Shown: positions 12,851 through 23,918 of the stretch, one piece after another | Numbering within the stretch: position 1 is the stretch's first letter | How the letters are laid out: each line of letters begins with the position of its first letter | Assembly: GCA_036571765.1 (NCBI GenBank) | Contig: BROE01000012.1 | Coordinates: 10,517,075 to 10,581,074 of the forward strand | DNA length: 64,000 nucleotides | Direction of reading: 5' to 3' | Source of the DNA: Plecoglossus altivelis | Lineage: Eukaryota; Chordata; Actinopteri; Osmeriformes; Plecoglossidae | Notes under the pieces: model-generated | The model's input: the letters and a program-made list of their open reading frames with translations, nothing else | Databases searched by the model: none | Told to the model about the DNA's origin: nothing | Made by a program: the position numbers and the translations under genes

Positions 12851-14439
12851 TCAGCGCACTGTAACTTCCGTGTTTGTTGTCCCTTGGCTACAATATGAAC
12901 GCATTCAAATATTTTTTTTTTGTTGGTAAAACTGAAATTACTGGTGTCTGAAGTCGACAATAGTATTTGCATTGCGTAATAATATCTTGAATTTTAAAAA
13001 TAAATTGAACTCAAAGTGTCCTAACATTTTTTTTATTTGACTGATTTATCATTCGTTTTTATCAACAGTAGCCTAACAGCTAGCTGCCACTTAGCGGTTA
13101 CATAAGGCATAACAGAGAACTGATAATGCCCATAGACTCTACGTGTGGTACTCAAATTACATATTTTACAGACACGGCAAAACACATCTAGCGCACGATA
13201 GAATCATGTGATTTCAATACAGCATCATCCATTATTAAGACATTTGAATCATTTTCTTCGATTCGAATATGAAACAACGGTAATGTCTTAATTAATCTAA
13301 AATATCTGTTCATACATTTTATAATACAACACATATGACAGAAAATCGTATGTAGAGATCAGAAAGAAACCTGCCATACCTCTGACACAATGAAGATGAG
13401 GGGTGTGATAGTTGACTTGTTTTGTTTCTTGTCCATAGCTTCTGAATATAATCCTGACATATCTCCTTTTCAACTGGCAACAGCTACCAACTGACCAGAC
13501 AGCCTTTTAGGAGAAATTGCATTAGTTCCATTGATGATTGTTGGAGAACAACGAGTAATTTGCAAGTCAACACATATCCAGACCAAACACACTCTAAGGG
13601 AGGTTACAGCATAAACCAACCACCAGTGTGGTTTAACCATAGGAGCAAGCCAAGTACCTCAGCCCCAAATTGGGAGGAAGTTACAGCCTGCAGCTTCGCC
13701 GAAGGGGCCTTGAGTTTATCCAACCCCCAACACCACTCCACTAACCTTGGGAACAGCTCCACGAACACAGGTGGTGTGGCTGTTACTTCGTCACCTTTCC
13801 AGAAAACCAGAAAACCAGCACAACGGTCAGTGCTGTAGATGTCTCTGATCTCTCTGGACATCAAAGAGGAAGTAGTGACCATGGGACTTCCTGTTTCAAA
13901 ACAAAGGTTTCTGTTTAAGGATTTTGGAAAAGGTGTCACCCATAAAAATATATGTCTTACCTGGGCTCACTATAGTCTCACACTCTAATGCACTGCAGAA
14001 AGGCCACAGCTCAGTTGTGCTTGTGGGTGAGGCTCATCAGAAATAGGCAACTCCTTAGACACATGAAGTTTCATGCAAAGTACATGGACACCCTACAAAC
14101 ACAGGTGAAGGTTTGGGCACAGTGAGTGTGGGTTTTGACTTTGTATGTGTTTCTATGTGTCGGTTATTACGTGAAATAGTCCTGATCAATTTTTCAATAA
14201 AACTGTTTTAACCCTCTTAATCTGTCTCTAGTTAATTCTGTTTAGGTCTGGTTACCCATATGATAGCCTGCTTTCTCTGACTGATCTAACTGCTTTACCG
14301 ACTCATGAAGAATAAGCATGCTCCACTTTAAGACTAACGTGAAGATATCCGCGTGGCCTGTGTTGGCATATTTTGTATTCCATATGCAACTGAATCCAAA
14401 AGTATATTTGTTCGGTCGCGCTCTGTGCTGTGCCGTGAA
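12851..14439. other. Intergenic region between divergent ctnnd1 and slc43a3
   Basis: AT-rich, with short open frames only. I see no conserved protein, RNA gene or mobile element. The 5' regulatory sequence of both genes presumably lies here. Confidence 0.6.
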
Positions 14440-14565
14440 CGCGCATAAAGACAGGTGGACAGACAGTGAGCGCGCGTTTAAAGGAGAGGAGTTACACGAT
14501 CCACAATTTGGACTGCAGCATACCAAGACATTTCAAGGCAGGGGCCAATGAGACAGTTTAAGAAG
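14440..14565 (+). promoter_or_regulatory. slc43a3: Probable slc43a3 promoter and 5' UTR exon
   Basis: A GCGCATAAAG motif at 14441 is followed by a GC-rich leader. A strong donor AAG|GTAAA ends the leader at 14565. The coding exon has its own acceptor at 15511, so at least one upstream noncoding exon is required. The exact start is not visible. The intron 14566-15511 shows nothing else. Confidence 0.4.
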
Positions 14566-15536
14566 GTAAACTAAGTGACTTATGTTTTAAATGTATTCAG
14601 TTATCTAAACCTTTAAAACCGATTAACGGAAAACATATTCCTTAAGGGATCAGATGATAAATATATAATTTTTATTTAGAAATGATGTCCATGTTCACAG
14701 ACATAATCAGTTTATGTACATATACCATATTTAATCCACCGCATCTAACCGTATATTTATTTAAGTGACATTGTTTCATAGGAAAATTTGCTTGTTAACA
14801 ACAGGAAACTGTTTTCACCGCGTGGATAACGGTAATCTAGATTATCTGTAATCTGCCATGCGTTCGTTTAGTCGCGGCATGGTTTCCTCGAGATTTATAA
14901 CGGGGAAACTAACGATCGGATATTATTCCACTACCACAAGAAATAAAACACAGTTATAATAACGTTGCCAAAATCTTTTCTATTTTTTGCTGTAAAATGA
15001 TAAACCGGAATGTTAAATAAATTACATATACAGCAGTATATTTACTAAGTAGTTTATTTTCTACGGGTCACCTATAACATGTTGAATTAATTCAGACAAT
15101 GGCAAGTGACGAAAAAGTCGCAAACCATAGTTTATGTGAAAAAGAGGAAGTGTTAAAGAGGTTTAGTTAACATCGTTGAGTAGCGACAATTATACATCTG
15201 CTTCTGTATGTGCAAACATGCACACTTCCTTTTCGACTTTTAACTGTAGTTGGCTCACACAACATCAGTGCTCAGTCACAGAGCATTACTGTAACAGTAA
15301 GAACTGATGATAGGTCATTAAACCTGATCTGTATCTACCACCTACCATTTCTTATTTAACCCATTTGCATGTACTCAACTTCTTAGATCACACATAAATT
15401 ACCACACATAAAAATGTAAGTAAACAAACAATCACTTTGCATATAAAATTAACTGTTCAATTGAGTAAATTCCCCCAAATGTGAACACAGGCCTTTTCCT
15501 ATGAGTTACAGGCATTCAAACAGTCTACGGTGAAGG

Positions 15537-18500
15537 ATGCTGGGATGTGATGGTGGGACAGGGCAGAGGTATCTTCTGACCCTGGTCACTGGATTGGTGG
15601 AGTGTCTGTGTTTCGCTGGAGTCGTGTTTGGCTTCGCCTCTCTGGTGTTTGTGCTGAAGGCAGATGGATACTTCCAGGACTTGTGTGTCAATGTGACTGG
15701 GCCCAACAACACTCTGGTGAGCACAGGTCAGTCTGATTCTGTTCCTCCATCTGCTGCTGTGGACCAGGAGGATAGTTTGGATTGGGTGGGGAAAATGTGC
15801 ACAGAACTAACCATATAATGGATAGGGAACAGGTAACCATGTACTTCATGTATTCAGCTATCATTTAGTAAAACTGATAACCTTTGCTATGCTTTCCATG
15901 CCTGTATGCCCTGTCTCTCTCTACTGTACCTCTTCATCATAATTACCTTTATCTCACCTCCATTCGCTGCTCTTTTTCTAAATGTTGCCAGACTGTGGAG
16001 CGCAGGATGAAAGGTTTTCTCTGGTCTTCACCATCGCCTCTTTTCTGAACAACTTCCTCACTCTTCCTAATGGAGTCATATTTGACTACTTTGGCACCAT
16101 GGTCACAAGGCTTTTGGGAATGTGAGTTCCAAAACTCCACTTTGGCTTAATTTCCTTGCTATCATGGACTCCAGAACAGTTGAGCTACTTTTGGAAGGAT
16201 TTAAAAGGACACTCCCCATTGTTTTTTTTTATTAGTGGGACAATATACAGCAGACTCATTCCCTGTGATTATAAAGTATCAACATAGATTTGAATCTGAA
16301 GATAAGGAGGTTATCAGATGCAGCATAAAGTGATGTAACAACTGTTGCAGATAGTAAGGGAGGCAGAGAGAGAGAGGGAGATCTAGGTTAAACGTGTCAA
16401 TACTTCAAAACTACTCGTGATCTTATGACGAGCGTCGTTCCTGTCTTCTGTGTTCTTCTCCAGATTCCTCTATACCACCGGTACCTTACTAGTGGCTTTC
16501 TCCAGTGCAGGTACGTCTACTTTAAACTCCATTTTGTACCATGAAAATACAGTAGATATCAAATTGTCTTTCTCTTTTTCAAACAGCGTATTCTTTGCTG
16601 CTGTTCCCAGCACTATCCTGCATTGCTGTGGGAGGAATACTGTTCCTCATTACAAATATACAGGTGCATATACGCGCGCAATACGATGTACAGCCAGTTT
16701 TCAGATATGAAGTATGGCTGGAGTAACACACAGGTACTGTCATTCTTGCCACTGACAGGTTGGAAATTTGTTTGGGTCCCATCGCTCCACCATTATTACC
16801 CTTTATAATGGAGCCTTTGATTCTTCCTCTGCAGTCTTCCTCATATTTAAGGTAAAATGGAAACACAGTTTGTCCCACTGCCTGACGTAGAGATGGACAT
16901 GCAGGACCATACTGCTACCTAGTGGACAGACAAGAACACACTGACAAATGGCTCATCTCATAAAGCTTCTCTAGATGATCCCGGATTTACTGCTTCTTAA
17001 TCTCATCCTTCCTCTCTCCCTCCCCCTATCCATCCATCCATTCCAGGTGCTGTATGAAAGAGGAGTCTCTCTACGCTCCTCCTTTCTTGTTCTCTCCATC
17101 TGCAGTGTGGTCCATCTCCTCCGGACACTCTTCCTCCTACCCATAAGTCACATCCCCTATCCCCTACCGCAATGCTACACCTACGGGTATGACCGCAAAG
17201 TAGGATCATCTGTAGGTGTTTCCTTCTTTATCTGGCTCTTGGATATTGACAAGAACTAGACAAAGTCTAGGGGTTTGATTTGTGAGCTGTTTTTGCCCCA
17301 GACTGATGTCACTGACCGTACTGTATACATCGGATCTGGTTTTAAACAGAATAAGCCTTGGTGAAGAAAACAGCTACGATGTAGAGGAGTTGGAGAAAAC
17401 CCAACAAGACAAATTAACATCAGATGGGGAGGGACAAACTGATGACACGCCCTTACAGCCCGAGGGTGTTGGGCCTTCTGAAGACGGTATTGTCCTATTT
17501 GTCCTCTTCTAGAACAAACATGTTTTCTGCTAGTCCAGAGACAAACATGAAGAAAATCCATGTTTTTGTGTGACTGTGTGACCGTGCACACAGTGGTTAG
17601 TTTCAGGAGCTGCGTCATGTCCTGGTTCTTTTTGTGGCACCTCATCTGGCTGTCTGTCATGCAACTGCGGCACTATCTGTTCATCGGAACTCTAAACCCT
17701 ACGCTCAACCGACTTGCCGACAACGATCCAACCCTTGGTAACACATACATACTGTACCACCATCTGCATGTGTGGCAATGCTACGTACATTGAAGTAGCA
17801 TGTATTCAGCTGACACAGGTTTTTGGCTCTAGTAGTAGTGTAGGAGTCTCTCTCCTGCATGTGGCTGACTTCCAAACCCTGCTCCTTCTCTCCCTTCTCT
17901 CTCAGTGAGTAAGTACACCAATGCCTTTGCCTTCACCCAGCTGTGTGGGGTTCTCTGTGCTCCGTGGAACGGCCTGCTCATGGACAGACACAAGGGCAGG
18001 CCTCTGGCTCCAGGTGAGCGTGTCGTGTGACTCCATACACCCGAGACCTGGACATTGTCGTTTCAAATACACATTTGGGTGCAACCAACACGGTTTAATG
18101 ATGACGAATGTCAAATCGTAGCCTTTGTAGTTGGCTGTTCTTCATCACCTCATCTGTCAACCCTTTGCAGGAGAGACAGAGAGGGAGGTGGATCTGCGCT
18201 CCTGCGTTCTGTCCCTCTTCCTCACCCCCCTGCAGTGCGTCCTCTTCTCTGTCTGTGCCTCCACTCCGTTCCTCCAGCTCCAGTACCTCACCTTCATCCT
18301 GCAGGTCCTCAACCGCTCCTTCCTCTATGGAGGCAACGCAGCCTTCATCAGCATAGCGTGAGTAAAAGTGGAACTGAGAGATGGGGGGGGGGAGTGGAGG
18401 AAAGGACAGGTAAGGTGTGATAGCAGTGTGTGTGTAGTTCGGTGAAGTGAGAACAGTTAATTGCAGTTAGCGAACTGAACAAACTTTGGTGATGCAAATA

Positions 18501-18917
18501 AATGATATACATACTCCACCAATTCAATGATGTCTCTCTCCCTAAATTAGATTTCCACCTAGTCATTTTGGGAAGCTGTACGGTCTGATTATGACTCTGT
18601 CAGCGGTGGTGTCTCTGCTCCAGTATCCCTGCTTCGCCCTGGTCAAAGGAACCCTAGGAGGGGACCCCTTCTACGTAGGTGGATTACATAGATGAAGCAC
18701 CTGAGAAACTAGACCGAACTAATAGTGACTCGCTCCCTTCTAACTGTCCTTTCTCTGCCTTTTGTTTCAGGTGAACATCGTTCTGACCTTGCTCACTTTG
18801 CTGGCTTTCATCCACCCACTGTGTGTCTGGCTCTACTGCAGGAGGCTGGCCAGGGGAAGGGAGGAAGGGTGGATGGATGCCGGCACAGGGATCACAGTGG
18901 CTGAGGCCAAACTGTAG
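15537..18917 (+). CDS. slc43a3: Solute carrier family 43 member 3 (nucleobase transporter type)
   Basis: Twelve-helix major facilitator protein. The human orthologue (ENBT1) carries purine nucleobases across the plasma membrane. Exons: 15537-15726, 15992-16121, 16464-16510, 16587-16663, 16759-16851, 17047-17186, 17350-17486, 17594-17737, 17906-18013, 18171-18357, 18551-18674, 18771-18917. They give 507 residues (human about 490), with all phases closing. The ATG at 15537 starts helix 1 (LLTLVTGLVECLCFAGVVFG). The first extracellular loop carries N-glycosylation motifs NVT and NNT. Family signatures are GNLFGSHRSTIITLYNGAFD, HIPYPLP, WLSVMQLRHYLFIGTLN, APWNGLLMDR and FLYGGNAAF. The acidic loop encoded at 17350-17486 (EENSYDVEELEK onwards) is the variable central cytoplasmic loop. 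The poorly matching loop fits SLC43A3 better than SLC43A1 or A2. Confidence 0.93.
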
Positions 18918-19078
18918 GGACGTTCTGAGAAAGGAAAGGCTATTTAAATGTGTTTTTATATCATGTGTATGAGGGGGGAGTGCGACCAGACTTGAGATGA
19001 CAATGTTTGGGGAAACAGTATTTTAGTAACGTTTTTGCAGTATGTTTTGTATCGTCTCATAATTTGGTCACAGTTGAC

Positions 19079-19084
19079 AATAAA
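19079..19084 (+). terminator. slc43a3: slc43a3 polyadenylation signal
   Basis: AATAAA 162 bp after the slc43a3 stop codon. The convergent gene stops at 19431, so the two 3' ends are within about 350 bp. Confidence 0.8.
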
Positions 19085-19430
19085 AAATGTCCATGAGCAA
19101 TTTTAACTTTTCATATTGTCCAGAATCAAATCATACAGAACAAGGTTTTTTTTCCAAAGGGGAACATGGTGTTGGTTTTACAACTAAAGTATACACTCCA
19201 TAAAGCACCTGATGCAAGTTTGTTTTCTTCTTATAAGCACCTCCATGAGTTATTGATTTGCTCAATAATGTCTAAAGGTTATATAAGTGGTATGACATCT
19301 GGTGCCAATGGATCAAACAGTAGCCAAGGTTTAAGTAAAGTACAGCTATGTCAAAAAGTTAGTCTCTGCCTTACCCTCCAGCCTAGGAAACAGGTGTGTA
19401 TATCTTGTGGCACTAAGCAGGGAACTACTT

Positions 19431-22400
19431 TTAGATACAGCTGCCCTGCGCTTGGCAGCTAAGATGGTTGTGATGCAGGAACAGAAGTTGATCCAGCATA
19501 TCAGAAGGGATATTCCTCCTGTTCCTGTGCATGGCTCCTTCCCCCTGCCGCTGGAACAGCTCCGCAGCTCCGCCCACCACGGCCGGTGCTGCCAGATATG
19601 CCCGTGCCACCTCGGCCAGCAGAGGCATCAGTGTGCTCTTTGCCCTCCACCACTGAAGGGGGGGCTGCTCTGGCAAGTCCTTCTTTGCCCTGTAGAGGGA
19701 CAACTCTGCCTCCACGCACTGCTCTACTGACATCAGCTTACTCTGGGTCTGTGGACCATACAGATCGCCAAGTAGGAACTCCATACCAGATGGAGAGTTT
19801 GGCTGCGTGGTCACTTCTTCCTCCTTCTCCTCCTCTTCGTCCTCCTCTTCGTCCTGGTAGCCAGGGGAGGTAGCCTCAGACTCATCCTCTGTTTCCTCCT
19901 CTTCGTCATCATCGTTCTTCTCTGCTTCTTCGAAGCTGATCGGCGCGCCTTCTTTAAGACGCTTACTCCGTCGAGGACGCTCATCCATTTCCCATGGTAA
20001 CGGTGGGGAGGAGTTTCTCTTGTTCTTCCTGGCCCTGTGATTGGCGGATGACTCTGACTGGCGACTACTCCTCTCTTCCCCTGCCCTGACTGCCTCTTTC
20101 TTCAGCCAATCAAAAGTGTCCACCTGATCCTGGACATTAACATAAAGGTAAACAATTTACACGTTGATACAGATTAAGAACACATGTTTCTGTCACACAT
20201 TTTAAGGATACTATTCCTTCTTTCATTCATTATTAGAAATGATACTTTACCTACCAAAACAACAATAGAACTTTCTGGTACACTGTCACTTGTCACAAAG
20301 TTCTATGTCACTTTATTATAGCCAATGCTGTACCAGGTACAGCATTGGCTATAATAAAATGACACGATTTCATTTCAATTCCCAAATAGTTAGTTACCTT
20401 CTGTTCCATGAACCTTAAACCATGGAACTGTGGGTCAAGAGCACACGCCATGCAAATAATCCGGTTGACCTCAGGGTTGTCATAGAAACTCTTCAGGGTC
20501 GTACTTATGATCTTCTTAACTTCTTGTAAGATGGTGGAGACCCCTGGGCCCAAGGCAAGGTGGCGTGTGAGCAAGCCGGTGAGGATGGGCTTGATCAGGG
20601 AGAGCCGTGGGTATGCTTCTCTAGCAACAGTGTTGCATGCCACATCCAAAGGCTTCAGGGCCAAGCAGAGGTCATCCAGAACCTTCCAATCAGAAGGCTC
20701 TGGAAAAACAGCGTCCATAATGATTCTGTTGGAGAGGGAGCTTATGTTACAGTTGTCTGATGAGACACGGTTTGAATAAACAGAGTGTTTAGCAGCTCTT
20801 CTCCTGTCTTTGAATTCTTCACTCATTTCCTTGATCACCTCCGATATCAGGGCCTGATGGCGAAGGAGAGTCTGCAGCACACAGTAGAGCCGGTTCCACT
20901 CAGGCTTGACGTTAGTCCAAGACTTGAGCTCAGATAGGTCTTGCTGTCCCAAGGATGTGAACAGCTTCCTGGTATACAGAGAGGGGTCTCTGCTTTTATT
21001 TTGGCTGTTGAAGACACTTGATAGATGACTCTGAAAAAGGCCAAGCGTGCCGGAGATGACAGGATGTGACATCACTAGCCGTACGCATGCCTCGACAACG
21101 GTCAAGAAACAGGGGATGAGCCGGAAGTCCACATTGGAACCGATCATCTGCACTGACCCAGAGAGCTCATCTCCAGACACCGAGTCCTCGCGCTCTAGAA
21201 AGGTGGTGGAGTTAGGATGCAGAGCGCTCTTTGCTTGTTCTCTTCTTTTACTTTCATTCTTTTCCATCAACTTGATCTTCTCACTCTCGTCCCCTCCAAT
21301 GAGGATTAAACAAGGCTGGCAGATGCCCCACTCCTGAGCCATGGCCCTCACTTTGGCCTCCACTGATGTCTGATCTTCCTTTCCAGTCTCGGTTTCCCAC
21401 AGCCTTTGTGTGCCGAGAGCCAGTGTGTGTGGACTGAAATCGGAGTCTAGGAAATGAGCCCACAGGGTAACGTACGTCTCCCTGTCCCCCTGCCAGTCCC
21501 GACCCCACACATCCGCACTGAGGGTCACATAGTTAGGCTCCAGAACTTGAGCAGTGCCATCACTGGATGCACTTGTTCCTGAAACAGTCCCCGAGTTGGA
21601 CTGAATGAAGGTGTGTTTTGAGTCTTTCTCCTCATCGCTCCCTGCAAGAGCGGTCAACGTTTTTGTCCTGATCTCTCTCTCCCGGGCATGGAGGTCAGTG
21701 AGTAGGCTTTCTAAATGCCAGGCAGAAGGCAGCTCCTGTTTGGAGGGCAGCAAGGTGCGGATCATCTGCTTGAAGCCTTCTCCATCCACCGTGCTGGGAG
21801 GAAGCAGATCCTTAATGAGGAAGTCTGCGATGGCGTTGGTGGTCTTCGTGGCGGGTCTACTGGGTTGTGTGCTACTCTGATGGGTCATTGGCGGTTCATG
21901 ACGTGGAGTTGAACATGAAATACCTCTTAAGATACTCGCGTTTTGAGAGTATCTGTACTTATGGGATTGGTTGTTAGTTAAATTTCGATGTCGCATTTTA
22001 TGACTGCGTTCTAGATGACAGAGCATGGCTGTCATGCTCCCATTAAAAGGCACATTCTCCCCACACAGCTTACACACCACCCTTGTCTTGTCCAGGGGCA
22101 ATCCACTACCACAGGGGTCAGACTCAAACCCAAAGAAGTACCACAGTCTGACATGAGCAGCATTAGGGTGCTTTAGCAGTTTATCCGCTCCCTCAACAAA
22201 GTCATAGCCCTGCACTTCAATGGCAGAGCATTGATTGGGATCGAAGCTGTCAGCCTGTGACCTACTGGAAAGACCACTGGTCCCAGACATGTTGCTATGT
22301 GACTGGTTAGAATTTAACCAGCTGGGAGAGTCAAGGGGTTCAGAGACAGCAGTATTTGCCGGTACACAAACAAGTTGGATGTCCTGGAAAATGCTAAGCA

Positions 22401-23765
22401 GGTTCTCTTTGTCTCCATATTTACACTTGATGCTGTCACCTGTATCACAGTGGAAAAGAAAAGGAAAATAACTATTGTTTTTTTCATTGTAATGGAATGG
22501 TATTCAAATTCATGTGATAAAACTAGCAAGGCATTCTTCCTTTAGCCAGGAACTCACTATTTAACAGCCTTATAGCATATGAAATTGTGTGTTTGCATAT
22601 GTAAATATTTCAATAGGCCTTCTATTTAAAAATGTAGGATTCCCACAACCATACTCACCAAGACCTAATCCCAGATGAGCAGCATACTCCTTGCCAATGC
22701 AAACTTTCAATTCATCCCCTGGAGAGATTGGCCTGGAGACCCTGTAGTAGATCTCCCTTTGCCATTGGAACACAACAAGGTTATGCTCCTCCTCACTGGT
22801 AGTACATGAAACGAACCTGAAAAAAACAAACAAAAAAAACTTGTTTCTCAAGGCTTGAGGTGCAAGGTCTGTATGAATACCATTTATTAGGTTTTTATTG
22901 AACTGTTTACCTCATCCAGTTGGATTTCGGTTCAACTGAAGCATCAATATAGCAGTAGGTATCGCCTTCTTTAATCTAAGAACAAGGTCAATCGTTTTAT
23001 TTTGAAGGACCCAAAAACACCCCCTTTTTTCGGTAATGGCAAAATGATTATACAATTCTTTAGGTACAAACTTACAGCCCAGGCATATCTGAAGCAGGTC
23101 AACTGTCCTTGGACCATCTCCCCTTTGAAGGGTCCAAAGACACTGCCTTGGTGTAGCAGTGTCTTAGCAAACACCCTCAGCTCCTGCAGTCCATCCTGTG
23201 AGGAACTCTCAGGGGAGGACATCTTTATTAGATTAAGGCAGGCAGGGAGTGTGGCCCCTGCTCTTGATGTACCTTCATGGAATGACTCCCCCAGTACCAC
23301 GTTGTCTGCTATGAGGTTTTCTGGGCCTCTTTGGGGAGTGAATAAATCCACACTGTCCATAGGTGCCAGGCCACCACCTGGAAGAAGAGATATATTGCGG
23401 GATTTGTGTATGAAACAATGTTTGCCAATTGATTTGGAGTACATGAGGATAAAATGGACATTGATATATTGCTCACGAATGTTACCTGACAAGTTCTGCC
23501 AAGATGTAATGCCAACATCATTGCCACCAGAAAGATTGCCAAACTCCTCTGGATGATGTATTCTCAAGTGAGCTCTTAAATTAGTTGTGCTTCCGTCTTT
23601 GATACGTACTATCCTTCTGCACCGTATACAAATCGCTTCGTCCTTTATAGCCGGTTTCCCTGTATCATCTGCTTTAAACCCGTAGTAAAGCCATATTTTA
23701 CTAAGTGGCTTGGCACTACGTGCAAAGCTATATTTTGAAACTAAATTCATATTTGTCTGGCTCAT
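19431..23765 (-). CDS. BED finger - PR/SET - BED finger - hAT transposase-like fusion protein
   Basis: I know no named family with this architecture. Exons: 23765-23486, 23377-23076, 22975-22911, 22816-22659, 22439-20398, 20123-19431. They total 3540 nt and encode 1179 residues, with AG/GT borders and matching phases throughout. Residues 22-75: BED zinc finger (C46, C49, H66, H71). About 158-268: PR/SET domain spread over three exons (GSVFGPFKGE, SNWMRFVSC, LVVFQWQREIYYRVSRPI, GDELKVCIGKEY), closest by eye to PRDM proteins. About 365-415: second BED finger (C391, C394, H410, H415). About 570-900: hAT RNase-H-like region (LSADVW, D578). Then an acidic, basic-patched linker and a C-terminal hAT dimerisation domain at about 1080-1172 (QWWRAKSTLMPLLAEVARAYL). 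It is likely a nuclear DNA-binding chromatin regulator. The transposase core looks degenerate. No terminal inverted repeats were found around it. Confidence 0.85.
20312..20358. repeat. Near-perfect 47-bp palindrome in the last intron of the PR/BED/hAT gene
   Basis: Arms 20312-20334 and 20336-20358 are 23-bp perfect inverted repeats with a single central A. Outside them, beyond one mismatched position, about five more bases pair. It lies 39 bp past the donor of exon 22439-20398. Each arm end carries AATAAA, on the minus strand at 20317-20312 and on the plus strand at 20353-20358. Confidence 0.95.
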
Positions 23766-23918
23766 TAAATCAAGGTTTTCGATGTATTAGCTAGCGCTAA
23801 TAGCGGTTGTAGACAATGTGGTTGAGTGACTCGGAGAATGCGCGCGCAGGCCCTGTGTGTTTTGCTCGTTGACGTTACTCGGCAGTGAAGGGAGCAGGGG
23901 GGAAGGAGGACGGAGAGA
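23766..23918. promoter_or_regulatory. Shared bidirectional promoter interval
   Basis: Only 153 bp separate the start codons of the minus-strand PR/BED/hAT gene and plus-strand lcorl. The interval contains CG-rich stretches (GAATGCGCGCGCAGG) and no TATA box that I can see. Both transcripts must start within it unless upstream exons exist. Co-regulation is inference. Confidence 0.7.

Noticed and set aside
20308..22290. 660-codon frame as a stand-alone ZBED/hAT transposase
   Set aside because: The frame is open upstream of the ATG to an acceptor at 22439 and joins the PR/SET exons in phase. The hAT dimerisation domain is in a further exon, and no inverted repeats are visible.
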